DNA of 64,000 bases from Eutreptiella sp. 'Long Island Sound 2002' (lineage: Eukaryota; Euglenozoa; Euglenophyceae; Eutreptiales; Eutreptiaceae), in the NCBI GenBank assembly GCA_964036045.1, contig OZ038390.1, forward strand, positions 38,938,025 through 39,002,024. Reading direction: 5' to 3'. Shown one piece after another: positions 25,632-35,746 of the stretch (position 1 is its first letter; each line of letters starts with the position of its first letter). A program made the position numbers and the translations under genes. The notes under the pieces were generated by a model. That model was not told the DNA's origin. It did no database searches and saw only the letters and a program-made list of their open reading frames with translations.

Positions 25632-26795
25632 TGCCAATGCAACCCCCCCCCCCCCCCCCCGCCTCAAATCGGCGGCCAAATTCGACCGACCTCGCCGATT
25701 TGTTCTGCTGATTTGTTGGGTTTCTGAATTTTGCCGACTGGTTCTGCCGACTTGTTGGGGCTTCTGGGATTCTAGGACACCTGATTTGGAGGTGTCACTC
25801 GAAGATGTGCATCATTCACTTTGGGACACCGGATAATACCTTTTCTTTCTATATTGGTTCTTCAGGTTGGCACCATGAAGTGTTTTTACTGCCCACAAAA
25901 AGACGCGTCTCTGGTCCCCTGGGATTCATTGGCCCCCACTGATCAAATCTTTCTGGTCGGGGGGCAGTTTGTGACTTGTGTGTTCGCTCTGCACGCCCCA
26001 GTGCATTCTTCAGCCGCCGTTCTTCAAGCACCTCATCATCAGCCCCCCAGAAGGCCAAACAGCCCCGTGTGCTGAAAAAAGTTGCAATTGCACAGAGGGT
26101 TGAAAAGTACGGTAAGTATGGTCTGTATGACAACAACAGGAGGCTGTACTGCAAGCCATGTGGAAAAAAGACGGATGACACATGGGAGGACTCACTGACG
26201 AAGCACGGTACCTCAGGCATTCATGATGTTGTGTGCGCCAAACATATTCGGTCTTTATTTTTTGTTCTGGCGCTGATTGTACTACGTGGTACCAGATTGG
26301 CCTATTGTTGGTGCTGTGCGGGGCGCGGCGCAAACCGCCCCGCCTGCATCCGACAACGGGACAAATGCTGCATGTTTCCAGCTGCGCGCTGGTGCATCAT
26401 CTGCATGGAAAAACAAGTTCCCCATCAGATTGACTACTGCAGGACAGGTGACAAAAATTTTCTCGGTGGGATATGAACCACTGTCAATTGGGTCATCAAA
26501 CCCGGCATATACCACGAGAATAACTGCGGCTGGTGGCCTACTGCCCAAGGACCATGTACAGACCGAGGGATGAATTTTTTTTTTGAAAATTGAGAGATAT
26601 TTTGGGTTTCCACATGACTCCAACTACAGAGCAACCAAAAGGAAGGTGTGTTTGGGGCTTGGGGCCTGGGACTGACATCCAGGGCACTGGGAACCTGTTT
26701 TGCTGAAAAATCAGTCCGCCGATTTGTTCTGCCAATTTGTTGGGATTTCTTTGCCGATTTGAGGGGGGGGGGGGTTGCCAATGCTGGGTGCAAGT
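25632..26795. mobile_element. Possible transposon relic with poly-C/poly-G ends
   Basis: At 25635 the sequence reads GCCAATGCAA, a long C run, and CCTCAAATCGGC. At 26755-26790 the reverse complement appears: GCCGATTTGAGG, a G run, and TTGCCAATGC. These inverted ends enclose about 1.1 kb with a BED-type zinc finger. A direct repeat, GCCGATTTGTTCTGC followed by an ATTTGTTGGG stretch, also lies at both ends. The class is inferred; BED fingers are common in hAT-like transposases. Confidence 0.5.
25976..26230 (+). pseudogene. BED-like zinc-finger fragment
   Basis: The frame encodes a Ser-rich stretch and then RVEKYGKYGLYD, LYCKPCGKKTDD and SLTKHGTSGIH. The spacing CxxC...HxxxxxH and the aromatic positions fit a BED finger, a DNA-binding domain of hAT transposases and some host regulators. 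No catalytic domain follows in the same frame, so it looks like a fragment. The ORF continues to 26476 without recognisable homology. A CxxC-containing ORF starting MKCFYCPQKD at 25875 precedes it in another frame. Confidence 0.45.
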
Positions 26796-27431
26796 GAGCA
26801 CAGGCACAGAGTCCATCGGTGCCTTTTTAGTAGCACTAGACTGCCGCACCATGTTGACATAATATGCAGTGCTGTAAGCTCCAGACCCTCTACACCTTAT
26901 GACGGGGTCGCCGCTGGAGCAACATGGAGGTACAGGTGGAAGCAAGTGTTGCCTTGGCGATGACGCAGCGATGGTGGTCCACAGCCCATTTCTCCTCCTG
27001 GAATAAATCCTACGGATGTTGTTTGGCAATTCATCTGACTCTGATTCTTCATCTCCATCCATGCCAGACAGCAAGAATCTCAGATTCTTGGGTGACCTCT
27101 TTGCACCTGGCCCGAATTGTTCCTCAAGCTGTTCTTCATCAGACTCATGGGGAGGGAACAATGCCTGGATTGGAGGTGATGGTGAGTGAGGAATGCACTG
27201 GGAACAGCGAAACAGTACCAGTGCTGCCTGTGTCAGTAAAAGTATTTCCGTGGAGAGTACCGGTGCTGCCCATTGCCAGTAACAGTATTTCTGTGAAGTT
27301 TTTTTTGGAGTAAGCACCCACACCTTGGCTAACACCCCAGCGCTGCACAAGGAGAAGGGGGGCAGGACGGGGGTGTTCGGGTGGGGGGGCAATAGGGAGG
27401 GTAGAAATGGAAAAGGGTTTGGAGGTTGCAC
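26538..27431 (-). CDS. Unassigned 297-codon ORF
   Basis: A minus-strand frame of moderate GC, unusually long for this low-GC stretch. Its middle is acidic and serine-rich (SDEEQLEEQFG, GDEESESDELP) and is followed by NNIRRIYSRRRNG, a layout often seen at the N-terminus of transposases. No catalytic motif is visible. The C-terminal part overlaps the repeated end of the element at 25632-26795. It could be part of that element or chance. Confidence 0.22.
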   Translation of the reverse strand: MQPPNPFPFLPSLLPPHPNTPVLPPFSLCSAGVLAKVWVLTPKKTSQKYCYWQWAAPVLSTEILLLTQAALVLFRCSQCIPHSPSPPIQALFPPHESDEEQLEEQFGPGAKRSPKNLRFLLSGMDGDEESESDELPNNIRRIYSRRRNGLWTTIAASSPRQHLLPPVPPCCSSGDPVIRCRGSGAYSTAYYVNMVRQSSATKKAPMDSVPVLTCTQHWQPPPPSNRQRNPNKLAEQIGGLIFQQNRFPVPWMSVPGPKPQTHLPFGCSVVGVMWKPKISLNFQKKNSSLGLYMVLGQ

Positions 27432-27434
27432 TCA

Positions 27435-28562
27435 TGGGCAAAGTGGCGGGGGTGGGCGGTGCAAAACTCAGAAATGCTGTGCAACTTGTTGATGGGGAAA
27501 TCCAAGAAAACGTCTTTTTGGCAGAATACTGCAAGTAACATGTGAATAATTGCTGTCATTTCTTGGAGGCCTTGGAGACGTTTCAATGGTTGCCGTTATT
27601 TCCGGGTGGCTTCCGGATGATTGCCATTATGGCACGGAAGCGACAGCTGAAGGGGTACTCACCCATCCACTCTGGGCCCTCACCCAAGCAAAATTGAGTG
27701 CATGAACTTGCTACCATCCCCTAAAAGAGGGGTACCGTTCATCCTCAAAACAAGTAGCCTGCAGCCCCAAGAAATACAGGCTTCTGCACAAAAGGCTGAC
27801 TCTCACAGGAGTGGGCATGGCCCCAGACCCCGCTAACGGCCATTGGCTTCAGCACTATCGCCCAGACATCCGTCTACACACCAGTTACATTTGCTAAACA
27901 AAACAAGATGCAAGACGATGGGCTCAGGGCAATTGGAAAACATCATTCTAAGGCAACTCCGTCCTCAGTTCAAAATCAGCCTTTGTGTCCAAGTGATGTA
28001 GAATTCCCCTCCGCGTGCGCATCCACATCTCACCAAAAGGTATCGTGCCACGTCCGCAGCTCGCTGAACATGGGCTGTAAGACCCATTGGCCACCATTTG
28101 CAACTGCCATCACATTCGGCTTGGCACCCAATTCCCGGCGCCAGGCAAGGCCCCCCACTAGTGGCACCAACCCAAGTTGCGGGGGAACAGAGGGGGTGGG
28201 AGTGCCGATTTTCCACAATCTCCTACTTCTTGGACCTTTGCAAAAGCACCCACTTTGGTAAGACAAGCATGGTGTCAAAATCCTGAACATTGACGTGCCC
28301 GCGGCAGCATCATTCCCTTAGCATCCAAGGACACGTGGATTCCCCAATTTTCGGTTATGTGTGCTATTTCCATAATTTTCAGGGCCTTGGGAGAAATGGG
28401 GGGCTCTTTATGTTTAAAATCAGCAGGCACACTGAGTGTTGGGGTTTGGAAAAACAGGGGCGGGCTACACACAAGGCACAAGAATGGCCATAAGGAGAAG
28501 AGAAGGGGTGCAAAGGTGGAGGGCAGGGATGTAGAAGAGGGGTGGAAGGACACGGAGAGGGG
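27435..28562. other. Intergenic region, no gene recognised
   Basis: Short ORFs only. Around 27545-27630 there are fragments resembling the 31-bp satellite (TTTCTTGGAGGCC...ATGGTTGCCGTTATTTC). Confidence 0.45.
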
Positions 28563-28565
28563 TAA

Positions 28566-28838
28566 GGGGGAGCGTTAGTGCGCCGGGCATCTTTTTTTAC
28601 GGGGTGCACTAAGGGGGCGCACTTAGCGCAGTGCAGCTATTTGGTCGTTTGCCCGTACTAGAGACCCATACTTTGAGATACTAGGGGCATCATTGTTACC
28701 CCCAGCGTAGGTTTTGAGATCTGATTTTGTCCCCTTTGTTGGGGACCCCCGAGAATGCAGGGGTGACGGAGCATTTCCGCCCACTTTTGGGCCCCCGAGA
28801 AGGCAGGGTTGAGGCAGCCAATTCTGATTCTGCCCCCC
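28566..28838 (+). mobile_element. Truncated family A and family B 5' ends in tandem
   Basis: After TAA (28563) comes a family A start, GGGGGAGCGTTAGTGC...ATCTTTTTTT, cut off at 28609. After a second TAA (28610) comes a family B start, GGGGGCGCACTTAGCGC. Repeat F copy 2 (28722-28836) follows. These are fragments without coding capacity. Confidence 0.6.
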
Positions 28839-28841
28839 TTT

Positions 28842-29527
28842 AGGGGAGCCTTAAGCGCAGTGCGCGCGCAGTGCAACTATTTGGGCGTCTGGCTGTACTA
28901 GAGACCCATACTTTGAGATACTAGGGGCCCCTGGGGGCATCATGGTGACCCCTAGCAGAGGTTTTGCAAGGCGTAGCACCTTTGGGTCAAGGCATGGCAA
29001 GGCGTAGCATGGTTGTGTCAAGGCATGGCAAGGCGCAATGCTCGTGTGCACACATTGATCTATCGTGCTTGCACATATGCTACAGGACTTCATACCCCCT
29101 CCTCCTTTCTTAGAAACACTTTCTTCATGGATTTGAGTCTTGGCGATCGGGTGTTCTACACCCGCTCCAACGGCGTGCGAGTTCCTGCCACGGTGGTTGG
29201 GATGGCGGGAGATGGGCTCATCCACTTGGAGTACTACCAAGATGCACTACGGGTGGTAAATCGCCAATGCAAGATGGAGTCCATGTGTACTTAGTAGACA
29301 ATGGAACAGCAAGACAGTTCTGTGTTCTTGAGGGTGGCGACCAGTGCGCTGTTCATGGCTTTTCCACTTGTGCATGATGTGTGTTATGTGAAGGGAAGGT
29401 AGTTTGCAACTTTCTTGAGCTAGGGCAGTTTGGGTCACCTAATTCTAAGGGTGTTTCCAAGGGGTTTGCTTGGGGGCTCTTCGAGGGAACATAGTCTAAA
29501 AGTAGCGCGCAGTGCAAAGATTCCCCC
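28842..29527 (+). mobile_element. GGGGG-ended transposon family B, copy 2
   Basis: 686 bp. The 5' end is (A)GGGGAGCCTTAAGCGC, with the first G probably mutated. The 3' end is GCAAAGATTCCCCC. TTT flanks both sides (28839-28841, 29528-29530). GCGCAGTGC units lie inside both ends in the same orientation. The end sequences match the copy at 41536-43003. It carries one small ORF (29128-29292) but no transposase. Confidence 0.72.
29128..29292 (+). CDS. Small SH3/Tudor-like ORF of element family B
   Basis: 55 codons from ATG (MDLSLGDRVFYTRSNG...) to TAG. The pattern GDRVFY...VPATVVGM...GLIHLEYY looks like a small beta-barrel fold (KOW, Tudor or SH3-like), but I cannot name the family. A second copy, interrupted by another element, is at 41847-42800 (GDRMFYTRSNGVRAPATVVG). 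Conservation of the protein between two diverged element copies suggests real function in the transposon. Confidence 0.5.
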
Positions 29528-29672
29528 TTTGTTTGGGGACCCCCGAGAATGCAGGGGTGACGTAGCATTTCCGCCCTCTTTTGGGCCCTCGAGAAGGTAG
29601 GGCTGAGGCAGCCAATTCTGATTTTGTCCCCCGTTGCTTGGGGACCCCCGAGAATGCAGGGGTGACGTAGCA
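29528..29672. repeat. Dispersed repeat F, copy 3
   Basis: Contains two GGGGACCCCCGAGAATGCAG cores about 105 bases apart with the GGCCCTCGAGAAGG half between them. It links the family B element to the transposase relic that follows. Confidence 0.7.
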
Positions 29673-29673
29673 G

Positions 29674-30345
29674 TTGAATCCTTTCAACCATTGTCCCCAT
29701 TTTCTATTCTTTATGACGCATTTCACAGACTCCATGTCCATTGGTTCCATTGGCGGGATATGGAGTGCACACCTATGGAATCCTAAGTATGCGTCGCATG
29801 TTTACAAGGTGACTGTTGCCGTTGATATGTTGGGCAACATTATATGGATTTGCCCCTTGGCCCCCGGGACATCAATTGATGTTTTGATTTGGGATGGGTA
29901 TGGACCGTCTCGTACCCGAGGTGATTTCTTTGATTTCGAAGTTGGGGGCCATGATGGTGCTTATAAAGGCCTGATTTATGTCATTGTGCCATTCATTGGA
30001 AGAAAGAATGGCACTTTGACAGCCCGCTAACAATGGTACAATGACGTGCACGGGTGGTATAGGGCACACATTGAGCAGCTGTTTGCTCGGTTGTTGCATT
30101 GGGGGTTGGTTAGGAACATCTGGCGTGGCGGCCCCAATGAGTTGCACCAGTCAGTCCGTATTTTGTTGCATTTTACGCCATTTTGCATTCGCAGGCAAGT
30201 CCGTCACCCCCCCCCCCCCCATATGGACCATGGGAGCATGTCCCGCCTCATGTTTGGACTGACCAAAGCAACTCGGCCGCCACACAAGATGAGGCAGAGG
30301 ATGAGGCACAAGTGTGTGTGTTGTGTTGTCAGAAGCGCCCCCCCC
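29674..30345 (+). pseudogene. DDE transposase relic, Harbinger-like
   Basis: The frame reads SIGSIGGIWSAHLWNPKYA, VYKVTVAVDMLGNI (first acidic position), PGTSIDVLIWDGYGP, DFFDFEVGGHDGAYKG (second) and VPFIGRK. After an in-frame TAA at 30028 it continues in the same frame with WYNDVHGWYRAHIEQLFARL (third acidic position) and WGLVRNIWRGG. At the C run near 30217 the frame shifts, and the sequel (PYGPWEHVPPHVW, then CVLCCQKRP) is in another frame. The pattern fits the DDE_Tnp_4/Harbinger class. The stop and the frameshift make it non-functional. It is homologous to the N-terminal fragment at 42110-42500. Confidence 0.75.
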
Positions 30346-30349
30346 CCGG

Positions 30350-31700
30350 GGGGGGGGCGACTCTGCGGGCCCAAGGATGCCCCTGCCCCCCCCCCCCCCT
30401 AGGTGCCTCCGGCCAACCGTTCGTTGCCAAAGGTGTCGCCCTCAGGCGTCCATGGGCACCAAAGGCGCCCGATGCTTCATGAACACCAAAGGTGCCCTAA
30501 GGAAAATTTTGTCCACTTTGCACCCCAACACTATGTCAAACCCAACCTTGACTCTAATGCCCACCCCCAACCCTCAGCCTACTCCTAACCCTACACCTAA
30601 TCAAGACTGAATATTGGGACCGAGCTGGTGGGGGAGGGAACATGAGCTATGACTGGTGAGGGACATCAAGAATGATTCACACATTGATGGCTCTTGACAA
30701 AGTGAAATCAGCTTGCAAGTGAACCCCATCACCACGAGGCCCAGTTTCGAGGCTTTTTGGACTTCTGAGGGGCCAAAATACCCCAAAATGGGCTCAAAAT
30801 GGGCTCATTTCACCCGTTTGTGCCCCCCAAATGGTCTAGGATGAGGTTTGGAAAATTGCATTTTTGACCCATTTTTGACCCATTTTTGGTCCCAAAACAG
30901 CCCATTTTCAAGGCATTTTGGGATTTTCGGAGGACCAAAATGGGCCACCACAAGCTCAAAACGGTCCAAAAACACTTGTTTTAGCGCTGCACATGGTGTA
31001 GGATCATTTTTGAGAAAAGTCATCTTTTTGCCCCTACTGGACCCTGTTGACCCATTTGGGCACCCACCTGTTTGGGCTTGAGCTTGCAGCTTGCCGCAGC
31101 CTAGTGGGCCTAGGTACTGGGGTCTAGGCGTCCGTTTGGGCAATTCTGAGGGGTGGAAACCACAAAAAGTGGGGGGTTGCGGGTGGAGTAGGTGCCCTCG
31201 GAATCGCATTTTGAGCCATGTAGCCAAAGATATGGCCTATTCTTGGTTTGCGGCTGTCGGCATTCGGAGCTTTTGGGGGCCTTTTTGGGCCGTTTCCGGG
31301 ACATGTCATGGATTTACAGGGCCGCAAAGAGCTCGTTGACACGGGGAAGTCAAGCGGCACGTGGAGTGTACCCACCGTTCCCCTTCGTTTGGCCGTTTTG
31401 AATGTGTTCCAGGGCTTTTTTGGCCCAAAAATGGCTGTTTTCAAACTGAGGTCCGCCACTTGCGAATCCCGTTCCCGGCCGCCACCGTTGAGTTTCTTGC
31501 TCAAACTTTGTGTGATTGTACTTCACACCCATAGGTATCATGCACCAAAACTTCAACCAAATCCAAAGCACCACGACGGATTTCTGATTTTTCCCCATTT
31601 CGCGCGTGTTGCTTGCTTGCTGCTTGCTTACTGCTTGCTGCTGCTGCTAAACTTGGTAGGTCCACCCTAGACACTAAAAAGGGTTATAAAACCAAGACTG
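30350..31700. other. Intergenic region, no gene recognised
   Basis: It starts with C-rich tracts (30345, 30394) and a CCTCCGGCCAACCGTT motif that recurs at 32117 beside another C tract. The rest has short ORFs on both strands, none recognisable. Confidence 0.45.
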
Positions 31701-31716
31701 GTTCCACCAGCTCGGT

Positions 31717-31907
31717 GACCCTAGCCCTAACCCTAGCCCTCGCTCTCACCCTACCTAGGCTAGGGTCAGAGTGAGTGTTGGGGTCCAAAATGGAGAGCAA
31801 TGATGTGGCAAAAGCAGCCATGAACGAAATTTGGGGGAGCTTGTTCAGCCCAATCAACTTGGCTGGCATGGCCAAACTAGCTGGCTGCAAAGGTTAGGGT
31901 TAGGTTT
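31717..31907. repeat. Facing telomere-like fragments
   Basis: Degenerate CCCTAA/CCCTAG units at 31717-31757 face GTTAGGGTTAGG at 31893-31904. The units are few and imperfect. Confidence 0.4.
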
Positions 31908-31957
31908 ATGGTGATTGTATGGTTAAAGGGAGGGTAAGAGGAGGTAAGGGGAGCCTG

Positions 31958-32112
31958 ACCCCCCCCCCCCAATTTGCCCCACCTGGACCCCCCCCCCAAT
32001 TTGCCCCACCTGGACCCCCCCCCCCACCGACCCTCCCGGAGTGCCCCCCCCCCCCCGCCCCTCCGAGACCCCCCCCCATTTGCCCCTCCCTGAACCCCCC
32101 CTCCACCCCCCC
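31958..32112. repeat. C-run minisatellite
   Basis: Tandem units of about 30 bases that combine a run of 9-13 C with AATTTGCCCCACCTGGA or diverged forms of it. The cytosine strand is the plus strand throughout. Confidence 0.85.
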
Positions 32113-32189
32113 CCAGGGGCCTCCGGCCAACAGTTAGTTGGCCGGAATGTTGTTTTGTTAAGTACAATACAAATGACAGTTGGAGTGGT

Positions 32190-32352
32190 TGAATTCACAG
32201 CTATTGCTTTATTATGCATCGTGCTTTGTAGGGAAGGTGTGCAGTGCAACGTGGTCTATTCGGGGGGCTTCTCCATGAGAGGGTAAATCTAGGGCTGAAG
32301 TCGGGATAGTTAATAGAAAAGTAGCGTGCCGGGCGTGCGCCAGGAAAACATT
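32190..32352 (+). mobile_element. Family A 3' fragment
   Basis: A diverged match to the 3' part of family A (GTGCTTTGTAGGGAAGG...GTAGCGTGCCGGGCGTGCGC), ending in AAAACATTCACG. The terminal C run is lost. Confidence 0.6.
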
Positions 32353-32933
32353 CACGCTAAGTACGAAAGGTTGGATAACTGCCTCTCCTCACCGCCCGCA
32401 CTACTGCCCGGTCCGGTCTGCACCCATATATGCAGTCCCACTTGGCACCACGATTGTGAGTTGGTTTGTGATTTCGGCATCCAAAAGGGGGAGCTTCTCT
32501 TTTACAACCCACATCTCCCCCCACACAGAAGCCCCCCTCCCTGCCCCCGCCCCCTACTAGGCCCTTTGGGCCAAGCTCAAGGTTGGTGAGAGACTACAGA
32601 ACTGGACAAAATTTCCTTGGTGCCCTATCTGTGCACAGGTAGAGACAATTCAGCTGCTCTATCACGATGCAGATTCACATCACTATATTGTGACACAATT
32701 AACCATTGTTGCGGCCCAACGTATTTGGATGGCAACAACCATGGTATCAGAACTCTGCCTCTACGTGACACCTTCAACACGCCATAGGGCATCACCCTTT
32801 CGGTGGCCAGAGCACCCCATTGGTCTTTGTGTAATCAAGTCAAACACCACTCAGCTCTGCCCACGCATGATAGGTTAGTTTGATGGGTTGGGGACTGCTC
32901 CGGTCCCTCTGGAATCCCTTTCTTGTCTTCCAG
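32353..32933. other. Short intergenic stretch
   Basis: Small ORFs without recognisable homology and a C/T-rich stretch near 32515-32570. Confidence 0.4.
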
Positions 32934-33310
32934 GAGGGAGTATTAGCGCGTTGGGCACGCACCGGGCATCTTTTTTTACCATTCTCCCACCCGTGCTTGT
33001 TTTTGCCCCCCCCTCACCAAACAATTTGGAGAACCTTCTCGCAGTGTCTAGGAATCTGGCCCATCTTTTGCACCCAGTTTATGATGATGGCAAGGGTGGT
33101 GGTTGGAAGTGGTGGGGGTGACATTTTATGTTGTTAAATTCTCATATTTCGGCTCATGCAACGTGCTTTGCAGGGAAGGTTTGCGGTCTATTGCGGTCTA
33201 CTTAGGGGATTTCCCTCGGTGAGGATAAACTTTGGGCTAGAGATAGGATACTCAATAGAAAGGTAGCGTGCCGGGCATGCGCCGGGCGCGCGCTGGGCAA
33301 ACATTCCCCC
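32934..33310 (+). mobile_element. GGGGG-ended transposon family A, copy 2
   Basis: 377 bp from GAGGGAGTATTAGCGC (one base off the family end) to AAACATTCCCCC. The flanks CAG and CAT match in only two of three bases. The interior, with PNNLENLLAVSRNLA and a GGAAGTGGTGG stretch, closely matches 37530-37892 and is a more distant match to 18622-19142. Confidence 0.7.
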
Positions 33311-33385
33311 CATGACTCTCTTGCCTCATTGGCACAGATAGGGGCGTTACCCAGTGATCGCATCATGATGCGTACAAAAGATTGA

Positions 33386-34895
33386 GATGAATTGCCTTCT
33401 AGAGAGGCCAAAAGGCGAAGAGCGTAGGAACGAAAGCAGGTACTGCCTGCTGAGGCCAAAACAGTCATTCATCAATGGAAATCAGAGGGGTGGGTCCTTG
33501 TCTTCACAGATGGGTCCTCCAAACGGAAGCAAAAGGGTACCTGCACCCCTCCACAACAAAAGCCAACAACAAGGAGGGTGCTGACCACGCAGTGCGGCGC
33601 GCGGTGTAACGTCCGCCCGGTGTGCACAATATATGCTCACACTAAAGGTTGCTGAAACGTGGCCAGTGTGCACTGTATGCAATGGTTGGGTGATGCTATT
33701 GGTGTGTATGGGTATAACACACTTTGGGGGCATTTTCTTGGGGGAACTGGTGATGATGCATGGACAAACGTTTCCCATTTCAATGTATTTTCTCCCCACA
33801 TATCACATGTCGATGAATTCTGAACTGTTGGCACCAAGCATTGGTGTCTTCTATCTTTGAGGCACTACTAACGAGCGTGTGCCCGGCACCGTTGTGGGCT
33901 CATCGTCAAAGGCACATTGTGTGGCAATCCAATATGAGTGGCCTGGCCATTCCTAGCTGCATGCGGACTGCCCACTAGACCGCTTTAGACCGCTTGACCG
34001 TCCCCTTCTGTACATGCAGAATTTTTTCTACACATTACAACTCTTTTTTGTTGGTTGTGAGACTCGCGGCCCCATTTGTATCTCAAGCAAAACCGCCACC
34101 TTGGCAGGGGGTGTGGGCAGCTGCAACCGTCAATACCGTAGGGATGAGGTCTTTGGAGTGGAGGAGACTGTTGTTGCACACAACCTCCTTACGCCACCGC
34201 GTCCCTGCCTACCTTCAGAAAGGGTGTACATTGCACTAAAGCGTTGCATCCTCTGACGCACGCGGTGCATGCAGTGCGGTGCGTGGTGCGTTTCAGCACC
34301 CTCAGGGCTGAGATCCAAGCGGTCATTGTGGTGCTTGAACACTTTCAATCATGTGATATCAATTAGTAGTCGTTATGGATTCTCAATATGTCTATGATGG
34401 CCTCAAGGGGTTAGCATTTTGTTGGAGGGCGTCGGGATGGGTAGGACAGTCTGGACCAGTTTGCAATGTGGACCTTTGGGTTGCGCTGCGTGATCAGGTT
34501 GCCAGAATTACACCCACAGTCAGATGGCTTGAAGGGTTCCTAGCCACATGGGCATACCAGGAAATGAAAGGGCAGACAGACTGGCAGAGAAATGAAGGGT
34601 AAGTTCGCCGCTTTATCATGTTTTGTCGTTGCTTGAAAGGATTGGCATCGACATCGAACTTCCTTTCACACCAACGCCACGGCGCACTCCGGCAATTCCT
34701 TGGTCTTTGGACATGGCAGATATTATCACTCCGTCACATGAAGCACCGGCTTTCCATAGGAGCTCGCCCGGCATGTCGAACAGACATGACTCTTCTGGCG
34801 TCCTACCGAAATGTTTAGACTTTTCCGAGCCAGAATCACCACAGCTCACATCTTCACTCACGCAAGAAGCACTATGTGCCTTCCCAGCACCGTGA
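33386..34895 (+). pseudogene. RNase H ORF relic, split by an insertion
   Basis: 5' part (33386-33573): a basic region with a stop at 33425, then WVLVFTDGSSKR, the first catalytic Asp strand. 3' part (34304-34600): RAEIQAVIVVLEHF (Glu), then in a shifted frame MDSQYVYDGLKG (second Asp) and WVGQSGPVCNVDLW. After another shift comes VPSHMGIPGNERADRLAEK (last Asp). A 90-codon open frame follows to 34895. The order and sequence match the intact frame at 62456-64000. Two or more frameshifts, stops and a 730-bp insertion show that it is dead. Confidence 0.72.
33574..34303. mobile_element. Element E inserted in the RNase H relic
   Basis: 730 bp with a perfect 11-bp terminal inverted repeat: GAGGGTGCTGA at 33574 and TCAGCACCCTC ending 34303. 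Just inside both ends, in the same orientation, lies GCAGTGCGGYGCGYGGTG. The flanks AAG and AGG match in two of three bases. It separates two parts of the RNase H reading frame, which supports the boundaries. No transposase is visible. Confidence 0.7.
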
Positions 34896-35740
34896 CGCCA
34901 TCAGGAAAGTGAGAGTTCCTCGTCTTTGGATCAAACTGCAACTACTGTCAGTTATGCTTGTTCTGTCAGTTGCCAAGACACGGATGAAATATGGGCCTCT
35001 ATTGGCCTAACGGCATGAGCCACCCCACCACAGCCGCTTAGTCGGCTCAGATTGAATACACCCAGCACTGAGGCGAGCACGCCACGCCGGCCAGAAAGCG
35101 ACAGGCTCTCCATTTCCTCTGGATGCCACACTCCATTGTCGGATTCTAGATAAAGTCTCTGTCCTAGCGTCATCACCAGCTTTGCGTCATCTCCTTTCCT
35201 TACCCTTCACACCACACAGATAGACACCAACCACCCACCAGTCCACTTGGCCAAGTAGTGCCAGGGCAAGCAAGGTTTTCGGGCAAGTGAGAAGTGCCTT
35301 TTGGGCACCCAACCTGTACTGCATCATGGAGACACATTGTGTCGACAAAACAGGCCAAGGTAGAGAATAAGTGCACAGGCAAACCTTTGTATCTTGAGTC
35401 AAAGTTTTGGATGCAAAGAACTGCCGAACATTGCTGCATATGCATACCAGGACGTGCATGCATGGAGTGCTTTATGACACCTGCGCCCCCACACCCCCAA
35501 AAATGGGGACCTGGTTTGGGGGTTTGGGCAAGCCAAAATTGAAAAAATCTTTGGGGGACATAAACTACTGACCTTATCTTGACAATGTGACCCTCAAGGG
35601 TATGCGATGCGAATAACCTCAAAATGGGGCATATGTCGCTCACACCTGCCCTTAGTTCAAAAACCTCTCTTCGAGGTGATTTCTACTGTGCTTTCTCACC
35701 ATTGTCTTCATTCAATAAGTGTCGCTTGTTATTCTACCCC
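34896..35740. other. Upstream region of the spondin-domain gene
   Basis: No recognisable gene. It should contain the promoter of the gene starting at 35747, but I see no clear TATA box within 100 bases of that ATG. Confidence 0.45.
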
Positions 35741-35746
35741 CGCAAC

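Noticed and set aside
31717-31907. True telomere or chromosome end
   Set aside because: Only a few degenerate CCCTAA units occur and normal sequence continues on both sides.
33630-33860. Second RNase H Glu strand (NSELLAPSIGVFYL) inside element E
   Set aside because: A better Glu strand (RAEIQAVIVVLEHF) follows the element directly; this resemblance is short and probably chance.
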